In this document: one piece after another, positions 17,645-26,287 of the stretch
Layout of the letters: each line of letters begins with the position of its first letter
Numbering within the stretch: position 1 is the stretch's first letter
Origin: Hungatella hathewayi
GTDB lineage: Bacteria > Bacillota > Clostridia > Lachnospirales > Lachnospiraceae
Assembly: GCA_025149285.1 (NCBI GenBank)
Contig: CP102274.1
Span: forward strand, 4,614,001-4,678,000
DNA length: 64,000 bases
Reading direction: 5' to 3'
Program-made: the position numbers and the translations under genes
Notes under the pieces: generated by a model
Seen by the model: the letters and a program-made list of their open reading frames with translations, nothing else
What the model was told of the DNA's origin: nothing
The model's database searches: none

Positions 17645-19126
17645 ATGCAGGACTTTATTAAAATTCACTCCGGAGATAACGTGGCAGTCGCCTTAAAGCC
17701 TCTGGCCTCCGGAACGACCGTGACAACAGGCGATCAGACAATCACTCTCATCTCCGATATCCCTCAGGGGCACAAGTTCGCCTTAACCGACATCGCAGAG
17801 GGAGCTTCCGTTATAAAATACGGCTGCGCCATCGGACTGGCGAAGGAGCCGATTTTAAAAGGGAGCTGGATCCACACCCATAATCTAAAGACCGGACTGG
17901 GCGATTTGCTCACCTACTCCTACAAGAAACAGGATACGACCGTCGCTCCGGCAGAGGAACGGTTCTTTCAGGGTTACCGCCGGCCGAACGGAAAAGTCGG
18001 TGTCCGCAACGAGATCTGGATCATTCCAACCGTAGGCTGTGTCAATAATGTGGCTCAGGCCATCGAGCGCCAGGCTAAGAGCCTGATCAGCGGAACGGTT
18101 GAGGATGTAGCAGCGTTTCCGCACCCCTACGGCTGTTCCCAGATGGGTGACGATCAGGAACATACCAGAACCATTCTGGCTGATCTCATCAATCATCCCA
18201 ATGCCGGCGGCGTCCTCGTTCTCGGCCTGGGATGTGAAAACAGCAACATCACGGAATTGAAACGATATATCGGAGAATACGATGAGCGCCGCGTCAAGTT
18301 CCTTGTTGCACAGGAATCTGACGATGAGATTGCCGATTCCCTGGAACTGATCCGCGAGCTGAATGACTATGCCGGCAGCTTTGAACGGGAACCGGTCAGC
18401 TGCAGCGAACTCATTATCGGTATGAAATGCGGCGGCTCCGACGGCCTCTCCGGCATCACAGCCAACCCTGCCGTCGGCGCCTTTTCAGACATGCTGGTCG
18501 GCGCAGGCGGAACCACGATTCTGACCGAGGTTCCAGAGATGTTCGGTGCGGAGACACTGCTCATGAACCGGTGCATCGATGAAAAGACCTTTGAAAAAAC
18601 GGTTCATCTGATCAATGACTTTAAAAACTATTTTACCAGCCACAATCAGACAATCTATGAGAACCCGTCTCCGGGCAATAAAAAAGGCGGAATCTCTACC
18701 CTGGAGGACAAGTCGCTGGGATGCGTCCAAAAATCAGGAAGCGCTCCGGTCATGGACGTCTTAATGTATGGAGAACCCGTTCACACAAAGGGCTTAAACC
18801 TCTTAAGCGCCCCCGGAAACGATCTGGTCGCCTCCACCGCTCTGGCCGCCTCCGGCGCCCACATTGTTCTCTTTACCACAGGACGCGGAACACCGTTTGC
18901 CTGTCCGGTTCCGACCATGAAGATATCGACCAATACAGCTCTCAGCACAAAAAAGAGCAACTGGATCGATTTCAACTGCGGCCGACTGGCAGAAGATACG
19001 GATATGGATACCTTAAAGAATGACTTCTTCGATTTTGTCCTGGAGGTTGCCTCCGGAAAGAAAGTGAAATCAGAGGAGGCCGGATTCCACGATATGGCTA
19101 TTTTCAAGCAGGGAGTCACACTGTAA
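17645..19126 (+). CDS. uxaA: Altronate dehydratase, UxaA family
   Basis: Cytoplasmic Fe/Mn-dependent dehydratase converting D-altronate to 2-keto-3-deoxygluconate in galacturonate catabolism. It has 493 residues from MQDFIKIHSGDNVAVALKPL (AAAGGA upstream). The N-terminal SAF-like domain is residues 1-95 (IPQGHKFALTDIAEGASVIK, YGCAIGLA). The long catalytic part has GYRRPNGKVGVRNEIWIIPT, FPHPYGCSQMGDD, GLGCENSN, MKCGGSDGLSGITANPA and TGRGTPFACPVPTMKIS. It is the full-length single-chain form. It is followed by uxaB after 81 nt. The overlapping operator implies control by the divergent LacI regulator. A related D-galactarate dehydratase role is possible, but the uxaB partner favours altronate. 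Confidence 0.93.
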   Translation: MQDFIKIHSGDNVAVALKPLASGTTVTTGDQTITLISDIPQGHKFALTDIAEGASVIKYGCAIGLAKEPILKGSWIHTHNLKTGLGDLLTYSYKKQDTTVAPAEERFFQGYRRPNGKVGVRNEIWIIPTVGCVNNVAQAIERQAKSLISGTVEDVAAFPHPYGCSQMGDDQEHTRTILADLINHPNAGGVLVLGLGCENSNITELKRYIGEYDERRVKFLVAQESDDEIADSLELIRELNDYAGSFEREPVSCSELIIGMKCGGSDGLSGITANPAVGAFSDMLVGAGGTTILTEVPEMFGAETLLMNRCIDEKTFEKTVHLINDFKNYFTSHNQTIYENPSPGNKKGGISTLEDKSLGCVQKSGSAPVMDVLMYGEPVHTKGLNLLSAPGNDLVASTALAASGAHIVLFTTGRGTPFACPVPTMKISTNTALSTKKSNWIDFNCGRLAEDTDMDTLKNDFFDFVLEVASGKKVKSEEAGFHDMAIFKQGVTL

Positions 19127-19146
19127 ATGCAGGCTGCTGTTTACAG
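19121..19146 (+). other. Small stem-loop at uxaA stop
   Basis: CTGTAAA (19121-19127) and TTTACAG (19140-19146) pair across the uxaA stop codon. There is no T-run; it is probably an mRNA processing or stability element between uxaA and uxaB. Confidence 0.3.
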
Positions 19147-19207
19147 CCGGCATCCCGCAGCTGCAGACAGCAACCCAATAGAAATCATATAAAGGAGAGT
19201 ATTTCAA

Positions 19208-20707
19208 ATGGAAAAGTTATGTTATGAGACACTGGAAAAGCAGGGCTACGACGGATATTTATTAAAGGATGCGCCGGAACGCGTGCTGCAGTTCGGAGAA
19301 GGCAACTTCTTACGCGCCTTCGTGGACTACTTTATCGATATGATGAACGAAAAAGCTGATTTTAATTCCAAAGTTGTTTTATGCCAGCCCATCGCCCCCG
19401 GACTTGCCGACATGATCAATGAGCAGGAAGGCTTATACACCCTGTTCCTACGCGGCTTTGAAAATGGGAAGAAGGTCAATGACAAGCGGGTGATCTCCTG
19501 TGTCAGCAGATGCTTAAATCCATATAAAGACTATGACGCGGTTCTGGCATGTGCCAAGAATCCGGATTTACGCTTCATCGCCTGCAATACAACGGAAGCC
19601 GGCATCACCTACGACCCGGCATGCAGCTTCACCGATGTGCCTGCGGACAGCTATCCGGGCAAACTGACTCAGTTCTTGTATAAGAGATTTGAAACATTCG
19701 GAAAGGAACCGGGAAAAGGCTTTGTCATTCTCTCCTGCGAGCTGATCGACAACAACGGAAAAGAGCTGGAGAAATGCGTCCTCCAGTATGCCGAAAAGTG
19801 GAAATTAGGTGAAGAATTTACCAGCTGGATCAAACAGGAGAATATCTTCTGCTCCACTTTAGTAGACCGTATCGTAACCGGCTATCCGAGAAATGAAGCC
19901 GCTTCCATCTGTGAAGAGCTGGGCTACCAGGACAACATCATCGATACCGGAGAAGTCTTTGGCTTCTGGGTCATCGAGGGACCTGAGAGTTTAAAGAAAG
20001 AGCTTCCATTTGAGAAGGCCGGCCTTCCGGTACTCATTACCGACGATCACAAACCATACAAGCAGAGAAAGGTCCGCATCTTAAACGGCGCCCACACCTC
20101 CTTTGTCTTAGGCGCATACTTAGCAGGCCAGGATATCGTCCGGGACTGTATGGAAGATGAAGTGATCTGCGGTTTTATGAACAAAACCATTTACGATGAG
20201 ATCATCCCCACTCTGACACTTCCCAGGGAAGAGCTGATGAGTTTTGCCGCTTCCGTCACGGAGCGCTTTAAGAATCCATTCATCGACCACGCGCTGTTAG
20301 CGATTTCCTTAAACTCCACCTCCAAGTGGAAAGCGCGCGTTATGCCTTCCTTAAAGGGGTATATCGCCAACACGGGCAGGCTTCCCGAATGCATCACCGC
20401 CTCCTTTGCCTTCTACATTGCGTTCTACCGCGGAACGGAGCTCACCGAGGAAGGGCTGACTGCTGCGAGACCGGCTGGCAATGAGTACACCGTGAAGGAT
20501 GACCGTCCAATTCTTCAGTTCTACTATGACCACAGGAATGATGACGTGAAGACGCTGGTTCACGCGGTCTGCGTAAATGAAGAGTTCTGGGGCGAGGACT
20601 TATCCGCAATCGCCGGATTCGAAGACGCAGTCGCCGGATACGTGGCAGCGATTGAGGAGAAGGGCGCTTACGAAGTAATGAAGAGCTGTCTTGATAAAGA
20701 AGCTTAA
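19208..20707 (+). CDS. uxaB: Tagaturonate reductase (altronate oxidoreductase), UxaB family
   Basis: NAD-dependent enzyme of the long-chain mannitol dehydrogenase family, interconverting D-tagaturonate and D-altronate. It has 499 residues; AAAGGAGAG precedes the ATG at 19208. The N-terminal nucleotide-binding segment reads VLQFGEGNFLRAFVDYFIDM; ACNTTEAGITY and LSCELIDNNGKELEKCVLQY follow; the C-terminal domain contains KVRILNGAHTSFVLGAYLAG, with the Lys/Asn/His catalytic set of the family. Together with uxaA it gives two consecutive steps to KDG. UxaC (isomerase), KdgK and KdgA are not in the window. It ends at a strong hairpin terminator. Confidence 0.93.
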   Translation: MEKLCYETLEKQGYDGYLLKDAPERVLQFGEGNFLRAFVDYFIDMMNEKADFNSKVVLCQPIAPGLADMINEQEGLYTLFLRGFENGKKVNDKRVISCVSRCLNPYKDYDAVLACAKNPDLRFIACNTTEAGITYDPACSFTDVPADSYPGKLTQFLYKRFETFGKEPGKGFVILSCELIDNNGKELEKCVLQYAEKWKLGEEFTSWIKQENIFCSTLVDRIVTGYPRNEAASICEELGYQDNIIDTGEVFGFWVIEGPESLKKELPFEKAGLPVLITDDHKPYKQRKVRILNGAHTSFVLGAYLAGQDIVRDCMEDEVICGFMNKTIYDEIIPTLTLPREELMSFAASVTERFKNPFIDHALLAISLNSTSKWKARVMPSLKGYIANTGRLPECITASFAFYIAFYRGTELTEEGLTAARPAGNEYTVKDDRPILQFYYDHRNDDVKTLVHAVCVNEEFWGEDLSAIAGFEDAVAGYVAAIEEKGAYEVMKSCLDKEA

Positions 20708-20712
20708 AAAGG

Positions 20713-20751
20713 AAGCAGGTCAAATGCACGATACATTTGATCTGCTTTTTT
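20713..20751 (+). terminator. Rho-independent terminator of uxaA-uxaB
   Basis: A 14-bp stem, AAGCAGGTCAAATG (20713-20726) with CATTTGATCTGCTT (20734-20747), one G:U, followed by a T-run (TTTTTT to 20751). It ends the operon 6 nt past uxaB and faces the convergent gene ending at 20772. Confidence 0.85.
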
Positions 20752-20771
20752 ATCCTGTTTTTTATTCTTCC

Positions 20772-22706
20772 TTATTCTTCCGCACTGATCCAGAACTTGC
20801 TCTCCTTTCCCTGCTCCATACTTAGAATCACCTCCCAGCCCTCGAAGCCCCCGTTCAGAAAGAAAATGGGATTTATCTCTGCAGGTTTCCTGTCCAGTTC
20901 CAGAAGCACTGATCCCCGTTCTCCTTGAATCCGGTATCTGATCTTTTTTAGTCCGTAATCCACATCATTTCCATGAGTGATTATGGAACAGGATTTTACA
21001 CCAGTTTCTCTGCCATTCTCTGAATCCTTCAGACGCTCCACTCCTGCCTCATGCTTTCCAACAACAGGGATTACCCAGCGTACCGTTTCTTCACATACTC
21101 CTGTCTCAGCACTGATCATAACTCTGGATTCTTCTATTTGATAACGGAATCGATATTCAATTTCCTGCCCGGAAACTGTTCTCTTCTGTGTCCGATCAGT
21201 CAAATGCCCAAAAGTCTCCAGGCAGACAACCGTTTCCCCGTCACGGCTCCTGTTCCCGTCAGCCTCCGCAGATACTCTGTCTTCGCTTTTATTTACTATC
21301 GTTCTTTTGCTCATAAGCGCGGCGTGTTTAAAGACGGCCCGAAAATCATATGCACTCGATAAATACGGCTTTCCGCATGTCTCTAACCGCATCGTCATAG
21401 GTCGGTGGCTGTTCTTTTTTAGGGATAGCTGGCCATTGGTCGGTTCAATCAGAGTGTACTCGACAGTAGATGAAGCCATCATCATTCCCACACTTCTATG
21501 CCACAGCATGGTCATCGTTCCACCCGAAGCATGGCCGCCCGGCCTGTATTCAATATCATACGCGGTGACCGTCGCAATAAAACCGCCTCGCGCTATCCGG
21601 TATGTGTCAATGACCGGCCAGTATTTTACAGAGTCCAGATGTTCCGATGGCAGCTCCGACGGGGTTACACTCACAGCCCCGAAATCCAGGAGCAGTGCCA
21701 GCGCCTTCGCCTTGCAGAATGTATGGTGTACACAGGGCAGTTCTCCATGCTCATAGTAATCAATTCCGCCGTAAAGCAGGCCATCATGAGTACACCGTTT
21801 ATACAGTTTGAAATTTCGATAGGATGCATCGGAAAAAACTGGTTCCTCATCTCCCAGAAGTCCATAGGCCAATTGGCAGCCATCCGAAGTCCTGCTGCCC
21901 CAATAACTCCATTTATAATTTCTGGTCCCCATGGTATTGTCCCAGCCCCCATCAGGATTCATAAATTCGAGATGCACCCATAGCATGTGCTTTACCTTAT
22001 CCCGTACTATCTTATTTTTCCTGATTGTTCCGTAAGACAGAAGAGAGGCTAGACTTTCTTCTACATTATATCCAATATCCACAGGTCTGCAGCCCTTAGG
22101 CGACACATCGTCCCGCGGCTTTCCCTCTCCGAAAAACAGACCTTCCTTTGAAATATATTGCATACAGAAATCCGCCATCTCATCCGAACGTTTCAAATAT
22201 TTTTCCCGGTGGAAATACATGCCGGTAAGCGCCATCGCTTCTGCGCAGGCGGCATGGTAATTGATATTGACGTCAAACTGCGGCGTAATCGTCTGAAAAA
22301 CCCACTCCGCAGTCCGATTCAGCCGCGCTTCCCACTTCTCTTTCTCCTGTGCAGTAAGAAGGGAAGCATGAAACTCCAACGCGTGAGTCAATGCAATCAC
22401 AGAAAAAACAGTAATTCCCATCCAGTCATTCTGGGCATCATTATAATAGCTTCCATCATCACAGAGCAGATTGCCGCTCCATTGAAACAGAAGTTTCGCA
22501 GCTTCTAAGTATTTCTTCTCCTTCAGCCTGTCGGCCAGATACATCATCGGATAAATCGCGTCATGACACCGTCCATGAATCATCATACAGGACGGGCAAA
22601 AGATTCCTCCGTCAAGCCGCGGATTGTCCTCCTTTTGAAACTGAAGTCTGATCAGCCCGTCACACCAGCTTTTTAACAATTCCAGATACTCATTTTCTAC
22701 ATTCAT
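20772..22706 (-). CDS. Uncharacterised alpha/alpha-toroid plus beta-sandwich protein, polysaccharide-lyase-like
   Basis: Large protein of 644 residues without signal peptide. Residues about 1-340 are helix-rich with repeated W/Y-rich hairpins (GSYYNDAQNDWMGITVFSVI; NINYHAACAEAMALTGMYF near 147-165; LPCVHHTFCKAKALALLLD near 323-341), as in alpha/alpha-toroid carbohydrate enzymes. The C-terminal half is beta-rich with a striking YRPGGHASGGT segment (387-397), where lyases of toroid/sandwich architecture often hold active-site residues. I could not assign it to a numbered family. It overlaps the heparinase-like gene by 17 bp, so the two are translationally coupled and probably act on one uronic-acid polymer inside the cell. 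The ATG at 22706 follows GAAGAGG. It could instead be a glycoside hydrolase. Confidence 0.65.
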   Translation of the reverse strand: MNVENEYLELLKSWCDGLIRLQFQKEDNPRLDGGIFCPSCMMIHGRCHDAIYPMMYLADRLKEKKYLEAAKLLFQWSGNLLCDDGSYYNDAQNDWMGITVFSVIALTHALEFHASLLTAQEKEKWEARLNRTAEWVFQTITPQFDVNINYHAACAEAMALTGMYFHREKYLKRSDEMADFCMQYISKEGLFFGEGKPRDDVSPKGCRPVDIGYNVEESLASLLSYGTIRKNKIVRDKVKHMLWVHLEFMNPDGGWDNTMGTRNYKWSYWGSRTSDGCQLAYGLLGDEEPVFSDASYRNFKLYKRCTHDGLLYGGIDYYEHGELPCVHHTFCKAKALALLLDFGAVSVTPSELPSEHLDSVKYWPVIDTYRIARGGFIATVTAYDIEYRPGGHASGGTMTMLWHRSVGMMMASSTVEYTLIEPTNGQLSLKKNSHRPMTMRLETCGKPYLSSAYDFRAVFKHAALMSKRTIVNKSEDRVSAEADGNRSRDGETVVCLETFGHLTDRTQKRTVSGQEIEYRFRYQIEESRVMISAETGVCEETVRWVIPVVGKHEAGVERLKDSENGRETGVKSCSIITHGNDVDYGLKKIRYRIQGERGSVLLELDRKPAEINPIFFLNGGFEGWEVILSMEQGKESKFWISAEE

Positions 22707-24672
22707 ACCTCTTCTCCCTCTTTATATCGAAATGATAAGTTTGCCCGTTTAACTCCATATTAAATCCGGATTTATCAACAGACAAACCTCGAAGGTTCGC
22801 ATGTTTTCCCGCTTTCACAGGAACCAGCACCGTTGCAAAATATCGTGTTGCTTCCCCTCCCTCCTCACAGAAATCCAGAATCAAAGAGGGACGTTTCTGA
22901 TCCATCATATCTGAAATCCACCCATGCCGAAAAGATGGTTTCAATTTGCCGTCCCCCACAACGATTAATGAAGGGGCCCCGGAATCCCAAAAGGTCATTG
23001 TCTGGCCATCCAGTCTTACCTTTGTATAATTAATCTGAAAATGAAGTTCCACCTGGTCTCCTTTCCCCAGTCCATTAACCTGGTCAATCATTGCCAGGAA
23101 CGGCTGTTTTTCTGAAAAGCCAGTTATCAGAACTCTCCGGTGGCAGTATTTTTCAAACGTTTGTTCTGATGAAATCCGGTATATCTCCGGATGCAATATA
23201 TTTTCCAATGACAACTCAGTAACCATTCCATTCCCCTGTCTCCCATAGTTCCATGAAGAAATGTATTCAAATGGCTCTTTTCCATTGACTGTCAGTGTGG
23301 TATGGGAAAAAGCCGACTTAAACAACCTCCTCTCAGAAATTTCATTATAGGTAAAACGTCCCGGATCTGCGATCATGTTCCTGCCAAATGCCGTAAAATC
23401 AAATCCGCCCGGATCCATATGTGCGTGAGCATTCTGCACTGGCAAACGACAGGCAAAAAACACGCTGACAGCCTCACTGTTCCAGGAATTACGGACACAC
23501 ACCTGGGAAAGAGGCTTAAACCATGCCGCCAATGAAATTCCCATCTTCCCATTATTCATCCCGTTTTCGAATCTCCTCATCAGCTCATCAAACTCTTCCG
23601 GCACCGGACAGTCCCATATACACGATAAAAACACCCGGCGCACGGTTTCCGTGCCTGCCAGCTGTACTGCCATCTCTAACAGCTCTGTCCCTCCATACAC
23701 AAACCAGCCGTACAACACACTCTTTATCGGAGCGTCCGCTGCATCGGAATCCCCCCACGGCACCCCCACCCCCGTAGGCCTGCAGGTGTGGAGTGAGTAA
23801 ATAAGAACCTCCCGGATTCTATTTTCAAAGTCTTCACTAAAACCGCCGTCCGAGTCCTCTTCCTTTACCACCAGAAGCGAACGAAGCAGCAACACAAGAC
23901 ATTCATTATGATAATGAGGGCAGCCTTCCAGATGCCCCCCACCCGCTGTATACTGCCGCATCAGACAGCGTTCCAGCTCCGTTACGGCTTTCGACTTCCA
24001 TTCATCTGCCCCCGGCAGATTCTGAAACTTACAGGCTGTAAAAAAAAGTCCGCACATCTCCATCAGGAAGTGGTTATGGTCTGCTTCCGGATAGAGACGT
24101 GGACTCACGAATTCCAGCACTTCAGCATGCTCCTTCACGGACTTCCACAGTTCCTTTCTGGTTTCTTCCGTCATATAGGGGGTTCCCCTCAGACACTCCT
24201 CGATCAGATACCAGGACAGGAACATGCGAAAGCCCGCTTCCAGGCTACGCCAGGGAGCAGTCTTCTGCTCCCCCGCGTCAAATTTAAAGATCAAATCGGC
24301 TGTCCGCGGCACTCCAGAATGTTCCATTGTACCGTATTCCGGGATATCAGGCCTTGGACATTCCTGCACCCAGTTTTTCAACTCTGCTATCACCTTATCG
24401 GCATATCGGCCGTCCGCTGTCAGCAGAAATGCCTCTATAAGCGTTTTCCAGTGTCCCATTCGGTTTAGAACAAAGACAGCCTCCCTGTCCTTCTGCGGCG
24501 TTGGATTTTCCTTCCACATCGGCGGATTTCCGACAAATACGGGCATTCCTCCGCTTCCCGGAAGGATCATCATCCCATCCAGCGCCAAATCGGCTTCACG
24601 AATTATTTTAATTTTCAAATCAGGAATATGTCGATTTATATAGGATGCTGTGTTAATCAGACGTTGATTCAT
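22690..24672 (-). CDS. Heparinase II/III-family polysaccharide lyase
   Basis: Predicted lyase of 660 residues, start MNQRLINTASYINRHIPDLK with AGGGA upstream, no signal peptide. The helical toroid half shows DHNHF (198-202) and GCPHYHNE (250-257), motifs typical of heparinase II/III-like enzymes. The beta-sandwich half begins with HAHMDPGGFDFTAFGRNMIA (416-435) and contains FSHTTLTVNGKEPFEY. Such enzymes cut uronate-containing chains by beta-elimination. The natural substrate is not predictable (alginate, heparinoid, pectic or exopolysaccharide). It lies 28 nt downstream of a sugar-binding lipoprotein gene and overlaps the next lyase-like gene, so binding, and then cytoplasmic cleavage, of an imported oligosaccharide is likely. 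Confidence 0.82.
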   Translation of the reverse strand: MNQRLINTASYINRHIPDLKIKIIREADLALDGMMILPGSGGMPVFVGNPPMWKENPTPQKDREAVFVLNRMGHWKTLIEAFLLTADGRYADKVIAELKNWVQECPRPDIPEYGTMEHSGVPRTADLIFKFDAGEQKTAPWRSLEAGFRMFLSWYLIEECLRGTPYMTEETRKELWKSVKEHAEVLEFVSPRLYPEADHNHFLMEMCGLFFTACKFQNLPGADEWKSKAVTELERCLMRQYTAGGGHLEGCPHYHNECLVLLLRSLLVVKEEDSDGGFSEDFENRIREVLIYSLHTCRPTGVGVPWGDSDAADAPIKSVLYGWFVYGGTELLEMAVQLAGTETVRRVFLSCIWDCPVPEEFDELMRRFENGMNNGKMGISLAAWFKPLSQVCVRNSWNSEAVSVFFACRLPVQNAHAHMDPGGFDFTAFGRNMIADPGRFTYNEISERRLFKSAFSHTTLTVNGKEPFEYISSWNYGRQGNGMVTELSLENILHPEIYRISSEQTFEKYCHRRVLITGFSEKQPFLAMIDQVNGLGKGDQVELHFQINYTKVRLDGQTMTFWDSGAPSLIVVGDGKLKPSFRHGWISDMMDQKRPSLILDFCEEGGEATRYFATVLVPVKAGKHANLRGLSVDKSGFNMELNGQTYHFDIKREKRYECRK

Positions 24673-24699
24673 GAAGCTTCCCTGCCTTCCTATATGGCT

Positions 24700-26049
24700 T
24701 TACTCTGCGAGTAACTTTGGTATTTCCTCATTCAGCTGCGCAATTCCATCATCTACAGACACAGCTCCTGTCATAATACTGTCATGTACTTCATTTAAAG
24801 CAGTATCGATCTGAACAGTCTTTTCATGGACCGGCATTTCTAAATAAGTGTTTGCCGTATGAAGCGCTTCCCGGCTCTGCTCATCTTGTGGAAATCCCTC
24901 CATGGCTGCCAGTTTATCAATAACCGCTTCCGTCTTCACAGCCGGGATAGAACCACTGTCCGCCACGATCTCCGCCCCTTCCGGACCTGCCATAAACTTG
25001 ATAAACTCCCATGCCTCCTCTTTGTTATCAGACATGGCCGGAACTGCAATTCCTGTTATGGTAGCGATGGTAGATCCCGCTTCCACCCCCTCGGAATGAG
25101 GCATCTTCGCAATTCTCCAGTTCGGAATCTCCGTAAATTCTCCGCTTTTGATCTTATTGATAAATCCGGAAATCTGCCACGTTCCCATAATATACATGGC
25201 CACATTGCCCTGTGCAAATGCAGATGAATGATGAAGTCCAGTCGTCTTAAGTTCCGCGTAATTATGGCATACCCCATCGTCCTGCTGCTTTAATACCATC
25301 TCATAATACGGTTTTAGGAAATCGTAATTTCCATCCACCATTGTCTGTTTCCCATCTGTCAGTCCCAGACATTCCACACAGGATCTCCATGTATGGTAAT
25401 GCGTCCCGTAAACCTCGTTTCCAGGTGTGATATCTGTCACTTTTCTGGCAAGAGCATCATAATCTGTCCAAGTCATATCATTAGTCGGACACTCCGCTCC
25501 GGCTTCCTCAAATAAGTCAGGATTATAGTAGAGCACCCAGAAGTCACTTCGAAACGGCAGCTCATACAGTTTTCCCTCCAGTGTTACTTGGTCAGTAAGT
25601 CCGCCGTAACCGGACAGATCGAATCCATCCCGCTCAATATATCCGGTAAGCGGCTCCAGTACTCCTTTTTTTACCAGTGTGGAGTATCCCGGAACGTCCT
25701 GGATACACACCATGTCAAATTCTGTGTCCTTTCCAGTCAATTCAATGCTTAAGCTAGTCATATAATCTGTTCCGCCAGCACTTCCCAAATCCACCAGCTC
25801 GATCTCTATATCCGGATGCGCAGCCTCAAATGCCTCCGCCATCGTCTTATAATAGAAAACAGAATTTAAATCCCATAACGCCCACTTGAGCAGCGTTTTC
25901 TCTTCTCCATTTGTCTGGCTTACCACGTCAGTCACCGTATCCGATGTTTGTTTGTACTCTCCTCCCTGCTCATTATTACTGCAGCCTCCGAGCGCCGATG
26001 CTGCAAGAATCCCGGTCATAATCAGACTCAATACTTTTTTCTTATACAT
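24700..26049 (-). CDS. Sugar ABC transporter substrate-binding lipoprotein without adjacent permeases
   Basis: Solute-binding protein of about 449 residues. Its lipoprotein signal is MYKKKVLSLIMTGILAASAL with lipobox LGGC near residue 22, and the mature chain has the family-1 pattern (LLKWALWDLNSVFYYKTMAE; GKLYELPFRSDFWVLYYNPD; NWRIAKMPHSEG). It heads a minus-strand operon with two lyase-like genes. Unlike the first locus, no permease gene follows, so it must use permeases from another locus or have been separated from them. It is divergent from a YesM/YesN-type system at 26288-29757, which is the likely controller. Family assignment is secure, substrate unknown. Confidence 0.9.
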   Translation of the reverse strand: MYKKKVLSLIMTGILAASALGGCSNNEQGGEYKQTSDTVTDVVSQTNGEEKTLLKWALWDLNSVFYYKTMAEAFEAAHPDIEIELVDLGSAGGTDYMTSLSIELTGKDTEFDMVCIQDVPGYSTLVKKGVLEPLTGYIERDGFDLSGYGGLTDQVTLEGKLYELPFRSDFWVLYYNPDLFEEAGAECPTNDMTWTDYDALARKVTDITPGNEVYGTHYHTWRSCVECLGLTDGKQTMVDGNYDFLKPYYEMVLKQQDDGVCHNYAELKTTGLHHSSAFAQGNVAMYIMGTWQISGFINKIKSGEFTEIPNWRIAKMPHSEGVEAGSTIATITGIAVPAMSDNKEEAWEFIKFMAGPEGAEIVADSGSIPAVKTEAVIDKLAAMEGFPQDEQSREALHTANTYLEMPVHEKTVQIDTALNEVHDSIMTGAVSVDDGIAQLNEEIPKLLAE

Positions 26050-26100
26050 GATCCTTTCCCCTCCGTATCTTTTTTCATACCAGCCATTCGCTGTACCTGT

Positions 26101-26151
26101 ATTATATAACCGGCCCCCTCCTGTTTAAATGGAAAAACATTCGAAATGTTT
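26101..26151 (-). promoter_or_regulatory. Promoter region of binding-protein/lyase operon with upstream inverted repeat
   Basis: Minus strand TATAAT at 26101-26106. Upstream, AAACATT (26135-26141) and AATGTTT (26145-26151) form an inverted repeat with a 3-bp centre, at about the -35/-50 position. No clear -35 box. A candidate site for the AraC-type regulator encoded at 28150, or for another dimeric regulator. Confidence 0.45.
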
Positions 26152-26287
26152 CACTTTTTTACTTTCTTATGTTATACAGTCCGAAAAAGATGTAATTTTT
26201 TTTAAAATTAAGCATTTTTTTTGGATTGTATTCAAATTAATCCTGAAATGATGTAGAATTATCTTATTATGATAGGAGGAAGGAATC

